Shown piece after piece: positions 1 to 7,907 of a stretch of 64,000 bases of DNA. Origin of the DNA: DATGKG01 sp963783145 (lineage in GTDB: Bacteria; Desulfobacterota; Binatia; Binatales; Binataceae). Position 1 is the first letter of the stretch. Each line of letters opens with the position of its first letter. The translations under genes were made by a program, and so were the position numbers. Under the pieces are notes generated by a model, which did no database searches, had not been told where the DNA came from, and saw only the letters and a program-made list of their open reading frames with translations. The stretch spans positions 610,050 to 674,049 of the forward strand of contig CAWAMM010000001.1 of the NCBI GenBank assembly GCA_963783145.1, read 5' to 3'.

Positions 1-665
1 ACGATGAAATTTTCGTACTTGAGCTCCGGATATGACTTCGCGGTTTCCTCGCAGATACTGCGAAAGAACTCGTCGGCCTCGCGCAGCATGTTGTACTTCG
101 AGGTGCAGGTGACTTTGCCTTTGCCGCCCGCGCGTTTGCGCTTCATCGCCAGCTCGCATGCGAAGCGCGCCACCTGGCGCGTGTTCTTTTCGGTGATCAC
201 CTTGATGGAGTAGCGGCCGTTCACCGTCGTATCGAGCGGCGCGCGCAGGATTCTGCTGTAGGGCTTCGCCGGCGCCAACTGCTCCAGCGGGCCTTCCAAC
301 CCCAGGTAGGCATCTTCGAGATTCTCGCGCACGATAACGTAATCGATTTGGTCGGGATTCTTCAGCGGACTGCGAAAGCCCTTGAGGTAGCGGCACGGGC
401 GCACGTTCGCGTAGGTCTGCTTGCCCCAGCGTAGATACATGATCGAGGTGGTCTTGCCCGAGGTCGAGCCGAACAGCGTCGAATCCGAATGATCGATGGC
501 CTCGCGCGCCTTGGCCTCGGTCTCCTTACGCACCCAATGCTCGCCGGTGGGAAACTCGATGTACTCGATGTCGAGCTTCATCGCGCGCAGGACGTCCATC
601 GTCGCGCCGACCGCTTCCGGCGCCGCATCATCACCCGGGAGAACAACAACTTTTTTGGTAGCCAC
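1..665 (-). CDS. Isocitrate/isopropylmalate dehydrogenase family, 5' part
   Basis: The reading frame runs off the left edge, so only the N-terminal 221 residues are present. It starts at a GTG with GGAGG eight bases upstream. An N-terminal KKVVVLPGDDAAPEAVG stretch matches the nucleotide-binding start of the beta-decarboxylating dehydrogenase family. It is followed by YANVRP, then VIVRENLEDAYLGLEG, the family's substrate-binding segment (usually RENTEG-like). Such enzymes oxidise and decarboxylate isocitrate, 3-isopropylmalate, homoisocitrate or tartrate with NAD(P). The visible part does not decide the substrate. No neighbour on this side points to leucine synthesis. Family assignment is strong; the exact enzyme is open. 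Confidence 0.85.
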   Translation of the reverse strand, partial: MATKKVVVLPGDDAAPEAVGATMDVLRAMKLDIEYIEFPTGEHWVRKETEAKAREAIDHSDSTLFGSTSGKTTSIMYLRWGKQTYANVRPCRYLKGFRSPLKNPDQIDYVIVRENLEDAYLGLEGPLEQLAPAKPYSRILRAPLDTTVNGRYSIKVITEKNTRQVARFACELAMKRKRAGGKGKVTCTSKYNMLREADEFFRSICEETAKSYPELKYENFI

Positions 666-775
666 TTGGGCCTCCGCGTATGCCTGTCTTGTGAGGTCGG
701 CGCAAAGTCTATCGCGCTCGCTGCGAGTTCGTAAAACGTTTGTGCGAGTCTGACGCGGGGGCTAGGCTGACCTAA

Positions 776-1072
776 ATGGCGCGGGCTCCGGCAAAATCTG
801 TAAAGCGGCGAACCAGAGCGAAGACCTCCACGCGTAAGCTTCGTGCGCGGGTGCGCGGGTCGACATTGGAGCTGCTCGATCCGCTGCCCATGATATTTCG
901 GGATGGGGAAGAAGTGACCATCACCGTTTCCGAGAATAAGCCGAAGCCCGACTGGGAGGCGTTTAGACGCGCAGCCGGGAGCTGGAAGGGAAACGTCGAT
1001 GCAGACGCGCTTATCAAAATGCTCTACGCCTCTCGCCTGGTTAAGAGTAAGCGCCCGATTCCGCGTTTTTGA
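776..1072 (+). CDS. DUF104-like antitoxin of a PIN toxin pair
   Basis: This 98-residue protein has a Lys/Arg-rich N-terminus (about residues 1-25) followed by VRGSTLELLDPLPM and DGEEVTITVSE. That short beta-barrel pattern matches AF2212/PG0164-type (DUF104) antitoxins. The tail WKGNVDADALIKMLYASRL is the usual toxin-binding helix. The PIN-domain gene follows three bases after the stop codon, the standard antitoxin-first order. It would bind and neutralise that RNase and probably autoregulate the pair. The family call rests on motif recall and gene order. Confidence 0.7.
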   Translation: MARAPAKSVKRRTRAKTSTRKLRARVRGSTLELLDPLPMIFRDGEEVTITVSENKPKPDWEAFRRAAGSWKGNVDADALIKMLYASRLVKSKRPIPRF

Positions 1073-1075
1073 TCG

Positions 1076-1468
1076 ATGCCCTTTCTCGTTGATACGGATT
1101 GGATCATCCATCTTCTCAACGGCAGATCCGATATCATCGCGAAACTCCAAGAACTATCGGTTGAAGGTGTCGCAATGTCCATGGTTTCGCTCGCGGAACT
1201 CTACGACGGCGTCTACTACTCGCGAAATCCAGCAAATGATGAGGTTGCTCTGAGAGACTTCGTGCGTACGGTCAGCGTGTTGGGAATCGATGAGGAGGTC
1301 ACCCGCATCTTCGGCCGCGAACGCGGACGTTTGCGAAGGTTGCACAAATCAATCGGTGACCTCGACCTTCTTATTGGAGCGACTGCCCTACGTCACGATC
1401 TAACACTCTTGACGAACAATCGACGCCATTTCGAATTGATCGAAAAGCTTCGAATTATTTCCATATAG
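1076..1468 (+). CDS. vapC: VapC-type PIN-domain RNase toxin
   Basis: A 130-residue PIN domain. FLVDTDWIIHLL supplies the first acidic residue, SMVSLAELYDGV the conserved Glu, GDLDLLIGATAL the central Asp pair and LLTNNRRHF the last polar site. VapC toxins are Mg-dependent single-strand RNases that cleave tRNA or rRNA when the antitoxin is lost. All four acidic or polar positions are present and the frame is intact, so the toxin is probably active. It is three bases downstream of the antitoxin gene and almost certainly cotranscribed. Confidence 0.85.
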   Translation: MPFLVDTDWIIHLLNGRSDIIAKLQELSVEGVAMSMVSLAELYDGVYYSRNPANDEVALRDFVRTVSVLGIDEEVTRIFGRERGRLRRLHKSIGDLDLLIGATALRHDLTLLTNNRRHFELIEKLRIISI

Positions 1469-1520
1469 CGACGGGCGCGGTACAGGTGCCATTGCGCGGG
1501 TGATATACTTCGCCCATACC

Positions 1521-1856
1521 ATGGCACTTGCGAAGTCAAAGCGACCCGTCATCAAAACCCTCCAGGAAGTCGGCCGCTATGCGATCGGAATCGTCTGGAA
1601 TGACGGCCACGACAGCATCTTTCCGCTCGAAACCCTGCGCCGCACATGTCCCTGCGACACCTGCAAAGGCCTCGTGAGCGGCACCATTCCCGAAGCCAGC
1701 CAGCGCTTGCGCCAATTCTCGCGCCTCGGCGATAGCGGCGTCTTCATTGCCTGGGTTGATGGACATGAGACGCTCTTCACCACCGATGATCTGCGCTCGC
1801 TATGCCGCTGCGCCCATTGCGTGGCGGAGCCCGAGAAACCGATCACCGGCGGCTGA
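1521..1856 (+). CDS. DUF971 (GBBH-like N-terminal domain) protein
   Basis: The frame holds about 111 residues with IVWNDGHDSIFPLETLRRTCPCDTC and a second Cys pair, LCRCAHC. This is the pattern of DUF971, the zinc-binding domain found alone or at the N-terminus of gamma-butyrobetaine hydroxylases. Free-standing copies often lie near Fe-S or Mrp-type genes, but no such neighbour is seen here. The ATG at 1521 is chosen; an in-frame GTG at 1500 would add seven residues. The precise function is unknown. Confidence 0.75.
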   Translation: MALAKSKRPVIKTLQEVGRYAIGIVWNDGHDSIFPLETLRRTCPCDTCKGLVSGTIPEASQRLRQFSRLGDSGVFIAWVDGHETLFTTDDLRSLCRCAHCVAEPEKPITGG

Positions 1857-1940
1857 GAAACCTCTCGAAAGAACGCAGGACTTGCGCAAGTCGCTTCGCT
1901 CAAATAGTTCAATGAAGGCCGCATCCGATGCGGCATAACT

Positions 1941-2498
1941 ATGACTAGAAAAACACCGTCACTATGCCTCGCCCTGGCCGTCGCGCTCCTGGTTGCGACG
2001 GCTTCCGCATGTCAAGCCAAGCTGGATGGAGTACCTGTCCGCAACACCGGCCACTACGCGATTATTGATACCGACCGCGGCACCGTAGTGATCGAGCTTT
2101 ACCCGAAATCCGCGCCCAAGACTGTCGAAAATTTCGAAACTCTGACCAAAAAGGGTTTCTACAACGGACTGACATTTCATCGCGTAGAACCGGACTTTGT
2201 CGTGCAGGGCGGCGATCCGGACGGCACCGGCAAAGGTGGCCCGGGTTATACCGTGCCAGCCGAAATCGGCGAAAAGCATCTGCTGGGCAGCGTCGCTATG
2301 GCGCGCCTCGGCGACGATGTGAACCCACAACGCGACTCGAGTGGCAGCCAGTTTTATATCTGCCTCAAGCCGCAGCCGGGGCTCGATGGCCAGTATACAG
2401 TTTTCGGCGGTGTCATTTCCGGCATGGACGTGGTCGACCAGATTCAGAAAGGCGATAGAATGAAGACCATTAAGCTGGCGACTGAACCGCCGAAGTAG
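1941..2498 (+). CDS. Exported cyclophilin-type peptidyl-prolyl isomerase
   Basis: A hydrophobic signal (residues 6-22) ends in ATASAC-Q, which could be a weak lipobox, so the mature protein is likely periplasmic or lipid-anchored. The cyclophilin domain follows, with TVVIELYPKSAPKTVENF, YNGLTFHRVEPDFVVQGGDP and SSGSQFYICL. The FHR catalytic Arg is present. The enzyme isomerises proline peptide bonds during folding of exported proteins. A close tandem copy without the signal lies 82 bases downstream, so this is the secreted member of a duplicated pair. Confidence 0.9.
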   Translation: MTRKTPSLCLALAVALLVATASACQAKLDGVPVRNTGHYAIIDTDRGTVVIELYPKSAPKTVENFETLTKKGFYNGLTFHRVEPDFVVQGGDPDGTGKGGPGYTVPAEIGEKHLLGSVAMARLGDDVNPQRDSSGSQFYICLKPQPGLDGQYTVFGGVISGMDVVDQIQKGDRMKTIKLATEPPK

Positions 2499-2580
2499 AC
2501 ACGAACGCGAATCCAAGCGTGAAACGCTCCACGCCGGCCATAAACGAACCGGTTCGCAAGTCAAACCTAACGGAGTACCC

Positions 2581-3048
2581 GTGCGCAACACCGGCCATTA
2601 CGCGATTATCGATACCGACCGCGGCACCGTGGTGATCGAGCTTTACCCCAAGGTGGCACCCAAGACCGTGGACAATTTCGAAACCCTGGTCAAAAAGGGC
2701 TTCTACAATGGACTGACCTTTCATCGCGTGGTCCCGGACTTCGTGGTGCAGGGCGGCGACCCCGACGGCACCGGAACCGGCGGCCCCGGCTATACCGTTG
2801 CGGCTGAAATCGACAAAAACGAGCATCATCTGCGCGGCAGCGTCGCTACTGCGCGAACCGGCGATAACGTCAATCCGCAGCGCGCCAGCAGCGGCAGCCA
2901 GTTCTATATCTGCCTCGAGCCGCAGCCGGGCCTGGATCGCGATTACACCATTTTCGGCGCCGTCATTTCCGGCATGGAAGTGGTCGATAAGATTAAGAAA
3001 GGCGACAAGATGAAAACCATCACGCTCTCGTCCACGCCGCCGAAGTAG
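2581..3048 (+). CDS. Second cyclophilin, cytoplasmic-type duplicate
   Basis: 155 residues, colinear with the mature part of the upstream cyclophilin and nearly the same through FHRVVPDFVVQGGDP and SSGSQFYICL. It starts at GTG with GGAG five bases upstream. In the upstream gene the equivalent codon is the Val of DGVPVRN, so the start was made from a former internal codon. No signal peptide can be read in frame upstream, so this copy probably stays in the cytoplasm. It is followed nine bases later by the PHP gene and may share its transcript. Confidence 0.85.
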   Translation: MRNTGHYAIIDTDRGTVVIELYPKVAPKTVDNFETLVKKGFYNGLTFHRVVPDFVVQGGDPDGTGTGGPGYTVAAEIDKNEHHLRGSVATARTGDNVNPQRASSGSQFYICLEPQPGLDRDYTIFGAVISGMEVVDKIKKGDKMKTITLSSTPPK

Positions 3049-3057
3049 AGCTTTCTA

Positions 3058-3786
3058 ATGCCTGACCCTCGAAGCGGGCACCGCGCCGGCGGGCCCTACT
3101 TCACCGTCGACGTTCATTTGCACACCAATCGGGGCAGCTCCGATTCCAACCTCGCGCCCAAGGATCTGATCGCGCGCTGCAAGGAGCTCGGCATCGGTGC
3201 GGTTTGTATCACCGAGCACGACACGATGTGGGAGTTCCGCGAAATGCCGGAGCTGCTCGACGATCATGGCCCCAAGTTCCTGCGTGGGATGGAAGTTACT
3301 ACCGACATGGGGCATATCGGGGTGTTCGGGCTCTCGCGCTACGTCGGCGGCATCTACAAGCTGGCTGAGCTGCGCAAGGTCGTCGATGCCGAGGGCGGCA
3401 TCCTCATCGCCAATCACCCGTTCCGGTACAAGCTTGATCCGCGCTTTTCCTTCATCAATCCGGATCACGAGCCCATCGATGAGAATCATCCCGAGCGCGC
3501 AGCCAAGCTGCCCATCTTCACGATGGTTGACGCGATCGAGGTGCTCAACGGCGCTTGCTCCGAAGATGAAAACATCTTCGCGCTGAAGGTTGCCCGTCTG
3601 CTCGGCAAGGCTGAGGTAGCCGGCTCGGATTCGCATTCGGCGGGTTCGGTCGGATGCGTCACGACGCTGTTCGAGGATGCGGTGACCGACGAGCGCGCGC
3701 TCATCGAGCAGATCAAAGCGCGCCGCACGCGCGCCGGCCGCGGCCTCATAAAAGGCAATGTCGTTGCGTTCGAGTTGAGTTACTAG
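3058..3786 (+). CDS. PHP-domain phosphoesterase
   Basis: A 242-residue protein with the metal ligands of the polymerase-and-histidinol-phosphatase superfamily in order: VDVHLHTNRGS near the N-terminus, ITEHDTMWEF, a central Glu in RGMEVTTDMGHIGVFGL, IANHPFR, and AGSDSHSAGSVG near the C-terminus. These bind two or three metal ions and hydrolyse phosphoesters, often nucleotide or sugar phosphates; the substrate here is unknown. The gene directly follows the second cyclophilin. It overlaps the next, convergent gene by four bases at the stops. Confidence 0.85.
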   Translation: MPDPRSGHRAGGPYFTVDVHLHTNRGSSDSNLAPKDLIARCKELGIGAVCITEHDTMWEFREMPELLDDHGPKFLRGMEVTTDMGHIGVFGLSRYVGGIYKLAELRKVVDAEGGILIANHPFRYKLDPRFSFINPDHEPIDENHPERAAKLPIFTMVDAIEVLNGACSEDENIFALKVARLLGKAEVAGSDSHSAGSVGCVTTLFEDAVTDERALIEQIKARRTRAGRGLIKGNVVAFELSY

Positions 3787-4337
3787 AGCAACGCGCCGCG
3801 GAATGGTTCGTCGCGCGTCGGCGGATGCTGAAGCAGATTTATGGCCCACTTGCGTGCCTGGCGTAGCGCTTCCTCGGCACGCTTGAAAAGCCGCTCTCGA
3901 TACATCGTGCCCCAGACATAGACGTCGACCGAGGGCTCATCGCTGAGCGTGATGTCGAGCATCCAGTCCTCCAGCTCGGGCCCGCAAATCAAGAGGCGCA
4001 CCAGCCGGCCGTGATCGATGACGATGCCGCGAGCCTCGCGCGGGAGACGGAACTCATCTTTCACGCGCTTGATGTTGTTGGCCGGGAAATGCTCCTCGGT
4101 GAAGGGAACGTAGACCCAATCGCCCTGCGGAGGATTGGCCGCGCGCGCGATGCGCAGGTTGTTGTCGGTCAGGTCTTCCTTGGCGCGATCCTGATCGTAG
4201 TCACGCGCGACCGTGTAGAAGGTCATCGCGATCGGAAGCTGCGGCATCTCCTGTTCGGATTTCTGCTGCTCCCGGCGGGGCTTCTTGTGGGAAGTTTCGA
4301 CCCACCATCGATTTTCGACGTTAGGCTTGTTGGCCAT
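3783..4337 (-). CDS. Conserved-type hypothetical protein
   Basis: 184 residues, soluble, no signal or membrane segment. The N-terminal 35 residues are charged (Lys/Arg/Glu/Gln). The middle holds RARDYD- and GDWVYVPF-like stretches, and the C-terminus ends in a helical region rich in Arg and Ala. No family is recognised. It converges on the PHP gene with a four-base overlap of stop codons. Codon use resembles the neighbours, which supports a real gene. Function unknown. Confidence 0.6.
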   Translation of the reverse strand: MANKPNVENRWWVETSHKKPRREQQKSEQEMPQLPIAMTFYTVARDYDQDRAKEDLTDNNLRIARAANPPQGDWVYVPFTEEHFPANNIKRVKDEFRLPREARGIVIDHGRLVRLLICGPELEDWMLDITLSDEPSVDVYVWGTMYRERLFKRAEEALRQARKWAINLLQHPPTRDEPFRGALL

Positions 4338-4358
4338 CGCGCCTAACCTAGCACAAGA

Positions 4359-5166
4359 TCAGACGCGCCGCGCTCGCGCTTTCGTGTTTTTGCGTCCTCG
4401 CAATCCTACCCGCCTCGCAAGAAAAATTGGAAGCTGCGCAGCTAATTGCCGAAATAGTTCCTTATAGGATTTGTAGGGAATGTACAAAACGTTTGCGAAA
4501 TCGGATGGCCACACTTCTCTCCTATAATGACACAGAATGAACGGGCGCTTTAAGGCATCGGCCATTCCGGCTTCAATATAGACATTCGGCTTCGACGGGC
4601 TGCTTGTCTCGCGGTTATCAAATAGACAAAAGTCATAACTTTCTATCTTCCGTCGAAGGTCGGGGTAACACGTCGACCGCCGCCCCATCGAAATCAGAGT
4701 AGTCTTCCTTAACACCAAAAGCCTGCATCAGCTGCCTAACATTCCAACGAAATGAAGGGGTAGTTTGCGGAGAAAAGCGATGGCCGACCAGACAATGGAG
4801 CGGTTTCGTGCGCCTGCGAGGCGCATGCGCCGATTCGTTACGCACGAAAACAAACAAGCTGAAGTTACGGCTTCTGTCTCCTTTCATCGACAGGCGAGAC
4901 AGTTTTGCGCGAGTGCCCGGAATCGAGACCTCTTGATTTGGGCCATAAAGTTGCGCGGTTAACTCGTGGACATTTTTCCTTTTGCGGAACTCTCGCGCGA
5001 GTTTGAGATATTCTGGTCGCTGTATCTGATGGGTCAAATACAGATTGTCGATCAAAATCTGGAGATTTTCCCGGACCGATTGGAGACTAGATCTCGCCAC
5101 GGAGTTAGAGGTTCCGGACGTAATGCTTTGCCAAATCCTTGATGGCCTGAGCGGCGCTCTCGTCAA
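4359..5166 (-). pseudogene. Frameshifted effector-like protein, TIR/NDT-like C-terminus
   Basis: Two overlapping frames read as one protein if one C is dropped from the CCCC run complementary to 4662-4665. The N-terminal frame (5166 to about 4665) has a helical region, then PLHCLVGHRFSP, NVRQLMQAFGV and DYSDFDG. After the shift come DLRRKIESYDFCLFDNRE, KPNVYIEAGMADALKRPFIL, PSDFANVLYIPYKSYKEL and QLPIFL. The 'PNVYIEAGMA' loop and alternating strands resemble Rossmann-type TIR-like or nucleoside-deoxyribosyltransferase-like effectors of anti-phage systems. That resemblance is by eye, not by search. The 5' end is uncertain. It may be a sequencing slip or a true pseudogene. Confidence 0.5.
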
Positions 5167-5281
5167 ATTTCGAGAGATCGAGGGCTTCCGTTGAAGATGT
5201 AACCGCGCTGCGAGGGCTTCGTGACCGCGCGCGCTTCACCTGCATGGGAACTTTTCTCTTACGTTTTGCCGGGTGAGCCAT
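5105..5281 (-). CDS. Small basic protein upstream of the effector-like gene
   Basis: A 58-residue ORF starting MAHPAKRKRKVPMQ. The first 30 residues are very basic; the rest (LDLSKFDESAAQAIKDLAKHY) should form a helix. It overlaps the start of the frameshifted effector-like gene by about 60 bases and reads the same way, so the two could be cotranscribed. No family is recognised. The short length and lack of a clear ribosome-binding site keep confidence low. Confidence 0.35.
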   Translation of the reverse strand: MAHPAKRKRKVPMQVKRARSRSPRSAVTSSTEALDLSKFDESAAQAIKDLAKHYVRNL

Positions 5282-5390
5282 TAACAGATGGTTACCGCGT
5301 CCGAAGTAGGAATTCAACCAAAATCCAAACGATTGCCAGACCCCCCGGCACTTCGTCTATGCGCGCGTACCAAAGGGGATGAAGGCTTCC

Positions 5391-5972
5391 TCAGCTCGTC
5401 TTCTTCGTACCACCTCGCCGTTTTCGAGCTACAGCTCGCGAGGCGGGTCGGTTGCGCCTGCGCCGCGCCGTACTGGCGACGGCACGCGGCTCGCGCCGTG
5501 TCGGCGAGGTCGTGATATCGCGAGTGCCGCGCAACGCGGCTTTGCGCCGGGTCGGCAACCCGCGCTTGGAGCCGCGCGAGGCTTTGGCGGCGCGCCGAGC
5601 CTTCGCGCGCAACCCCCGCACCATCCGGCGTTGGAAGGCGTCGGCCTTGCGCTCGGCATCGGTCCAGAACAGGAAATGCCCCATCTCATGGTAAAGGGTC
5701 TGGATCCACATCCGCTCGCTCTTGTGGATGCGGCATCGTTTCCAGTTCTCCGGATGGATGAGGTGGATGCGCCCGTCTTCATAGGTCTTGCCGGCGGTCT
5801 TGCCCCAATCGATGTACTCGAACCATTCAATCCGCGGCAGAGCGATGCGGTAATAGCGGCAAAAGTCGGAGACGGCGCGACGAAACGACATCGGACGATG
5901 GGTCCGAAAAAAGTCTGAAAGGTTGCGATCGATTTCCCTTCGAAAAGCGACAGGGGGGACTACCATTCGCAC
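5391..5972 (-). CDS. HEMGH zinc-metallopeptidase-like protein with basic tail
   Basis: 193 residues. The core (about 1-120) has WIQTLYHEMGHFLFW, a gluzincin HExxH site, followed by TDAERKADAFQRRMVRG, where a downstream Glu or Asp could be the third zinc ligand. The last 75 residues are almost entirely Arg/Lys/Ala/Ser/Thr, suggesting binding to nucleic acid or the envelope. Related ImmA/SprT-like proteases can act in repressor cleavage or DNA-protein crosslink repair. Which applies is not visible. Family placement is by motif only. Confidence 0.6.
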   Translation of the reverse strand: MRMVVPPVAFRREIDRNLSDFFRTHRPMSFRRAVSDFCRYYRIALPRIEWFEYIDWGKTAGKTYEDGRIHLIHPENWKRCRIHKSERMWIQTLYHEMGHFLFWTDAERKADAFQRRMVRGLRAKARRAAKASRGSKRGLPTRRKAALRGTRDITTSPTRREPRAVASTARRRRNRPASRAVARKRRGGTKKTS

Positions 5973-6457
5973 TGCGAGGACGACCTCCGGTCGAGATAGC
6001 CAAATTCTATTGGCCTCCGTCCCGCAAGGTCAATTTGCGATCTGCGTGAAGTTAAAAACTGGCTTATAATGCTGATGTTTTTGGCGGCGGAGACTTCGCC
6101 ATTCGTTCGCCCCGATCAGCGGATAACGTGCGCGAGATACGTGCCTAATCGACGAACCGCATTTTCAAGGAAATGCTATACTACGTTCCTGGGCGTCCTC
6201 GCGAAGGACTTCGGGCGGCATGACGCGACAGATGAAGACCTTGAAAAACAAACCCACTGTTGGCGGTCGGAAAATGACGAAACGAAGCCAACCACATCCA
6301 GCAAATGCTGGGGTTCGGGAAGATCGATGGTGTTCCAACGCCGGTCGCGCAGCGCGACCGGCTCTCATCAGTCTGTCACGCTTCTCGCTACGCAGCCATC
6401 GCGAGCAGCGCGCCGGCCAGCTTCTCTCGCAAAAAAGAGCGAGCGAAGCGACGGGAT
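5973..6457. other. Intergenic stretch left of the transposon
   Basis: About 485 bases with no gene I can support. Short frames on both strands overlap each other and have atypical composition. A TATAAT at 6065-6070 lacks a good -35 box. The stretch ends at the target duplication of the transposon. Confidence 0.4.
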
Positions 6458-6465
6458 CAGGAGTT
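6458..6465. repeat. Left target-site duplication (8 bp)
   Basis: CAGGAGTT lies directly outside the left inverted repeat. The same eight bases lie directly outside the right repeat at 10201-10208. Eight bases is the duplication length known for IS1595-family elements. Confidence 0.9.
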
Positions 6466-6488
6466 GGGGATTAGTAGGATGTTGACAC
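6466..6488 (+). repeat. Left terminal inverted repeat
   Basis: 23 bases starting GGGGATTAGTAGG and ending TTGACAC. The reverse complement of 10178-10200 is the same except C for T at position 6. Confidence 0.9.
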
Positions 6489-6515
6489 CGATGCCTGATG
6501 CGCTATTCTTCGGGT

Positions 6516-7641
6516 ATGGACGAAGAACTAAAGGCGCTCATTCGCGAGTATCTAGACCTTCAGCGGCGCACGGTCGAACTTCTAGAACGCAACTCCAAAC
6601 GTAGAGGCGTAGGCTTCCGTTCTTGGTTTCCCGTCATAGCGCTTGCCGCTTTCATGGTCGCCCTTTTCTCATGGATTACTTTCGTCGTTAGATGGAGACG
6701 CGCAATGCAGACCCTAGATGAATTCGATAGACGCTTCCCTGACGAGAACGCTTGCAAAGAATATGTGAAGGCTATGCGCTGGCCTGACGGCATCGTGAAG
6801 TGCCCGCGTTGTGGCAACGATGCGGTCTACGCCCTGAAAGCGCGCCCGTTCAACTGGTTATGCAAGAGCGGGAAGGAAAGCCTGAATAAAGAGACTGGCG
6901 AGGTGCTGACCTGCGACAAAGCCAATGGCTATCGCTTCTCGGTAATCACGCACACGATTTTTGAGAATACCAAGCGCCCGCTCCGGTCGTGGTTCAAAAT
7001 TGGCTACCTGATGCTCACGTCGAAAAAAGGCATTTCGGCGCTCCAGCTTCACCGGATGATGTACGGCTCGAAGCATCTGAACAACTACCACACGACTTGG
7101 TATCAGTGTATGAGACTGCGCGCCGCAATGGAGGATTCCCAATGGGAACAACTTATGGGCGTGGTCGAGATTGACGAGGTTTACCTTGGCGGATTGGAGA
7201 AAAACAGGCACGTTAGCCAGCGCCGAAATCTTCACGGTCCGCAAGGCAAGACCGAAGTCATCGGGGCCATCGCCCGTAAAGGCAAATATCGTGTGCCAGA
7301 TGGTGGAAGAGGCCGATTTCAGCACCTATGACGATTTCGTCAAAAAGCCCGTCTCGAAAGATGTTTCGCTGGTCGCGACCGATGAGAGTTTCCGCTACCG
7401 GCATCTCAATCAGATGCGCCACAAGCACGATTTCGTCACGCACAAAAACGACGAATACGTCAGAGGCAGCGTTCACACGCAAACGATTGAATCGTTCTGG
7501 AGCTTGCTGCGCAGGGGAATCATGGGCTCGTATCACAAAGTATCGAAAGACTACTTGCCGTTGTACCTCAGCGAATTCACCTATCGCCACAACCGGAGAA
7601 ATGCAGATGATCCGTTCGGGGAGTTGATATCAAACGTTTGA
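6516..7641 (+). pseudogene. IS1595/ISXO2-type transposase, frameshifted, with membrane-like N-extension
   Basis: The usual transposase start is the ATG at 6705 (MQTLDEFDRRFPDE), with GGAG just upstream. The frame is open further back to ATG 6516, adding a helix rich in Glu/Leu/Arg and a transmembrane-like segment (VIALAAFMVALFSWITFVV). The core shows KCPRCGNDA, FENTKRPLRSWF, VVEIDEVYLGG and KTEVIGAIARKG. The frame then breaks at an AAA run (7284-7286); losing one A restores GNIVCQMVEEADF. Downstream are LVATDESFRYRHL, VHTQTIESFWSLLRRGIMG and PLYLSEFTYRHNRR. This gives the family's acidic catalytic positions. One indel separates it from a full-length enzyme. Confidence 0.85.
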
Positions 7642-7680
7642 CGGCTGGTCGGCGCTCGGTCGCCGCGCTAAAATGGAAGC

Positions 7681-7848
7681 GTGGCCAACTCGAATTCAGT
7701 TTCAAAACCCCGCAAGCGCGATACTGGCGACCTCCGAAAGGAACTCGAAAACGCTGATATGGGCCTCTTTGATCGATACATGAAGTGGCTGGTGAATGTT
7801 CCGAAAAGCGCCGTCGATTCTAAGGAAAAAAAGAATCGGCTGCCGTAA
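7681..7848 (+). CDS. Small cargo ORF (55 aa)
   Basis: GTG start with a weak GGA upstream. The protein begins VANSNSVSKPRKRDTG and continues DLRKELENADMGLFDRYMKWL and VNVPKSAVDSKEKKNRL. It is a charged, helical small protein. Its 'LVxVPKS' end resembles short proteins often seen beside mobile genes, but I cannot name a family. It sits between the transposase and the 266-aa cargo gene on the same strand. Confidence 0.45.
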   Translation: MANSNSVSKPRKRDTGDLRKELENADMGLFDRYMKWLVNVPKSAVDSKEKKNRLP

Positions 7849-7907
7849 CTTGACTAAATTTTAGCCAAGTGATCCCCTTGACTATCTGAAAGTCAAGAGG
7901 AGCGGGA

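Noticed and set aside
578..1150. 190-codon minus-strand frame over the antitoxin gene
   Set aside because: It is antisense to three better-supported genes and shows no domain.
7284..7286. Programmed frameshift in the IS1595 transposase
   Set aside because: The AAA run is too short for a typical slippery site and IS1595 elements are not known to use one; a simple indel is more likely.
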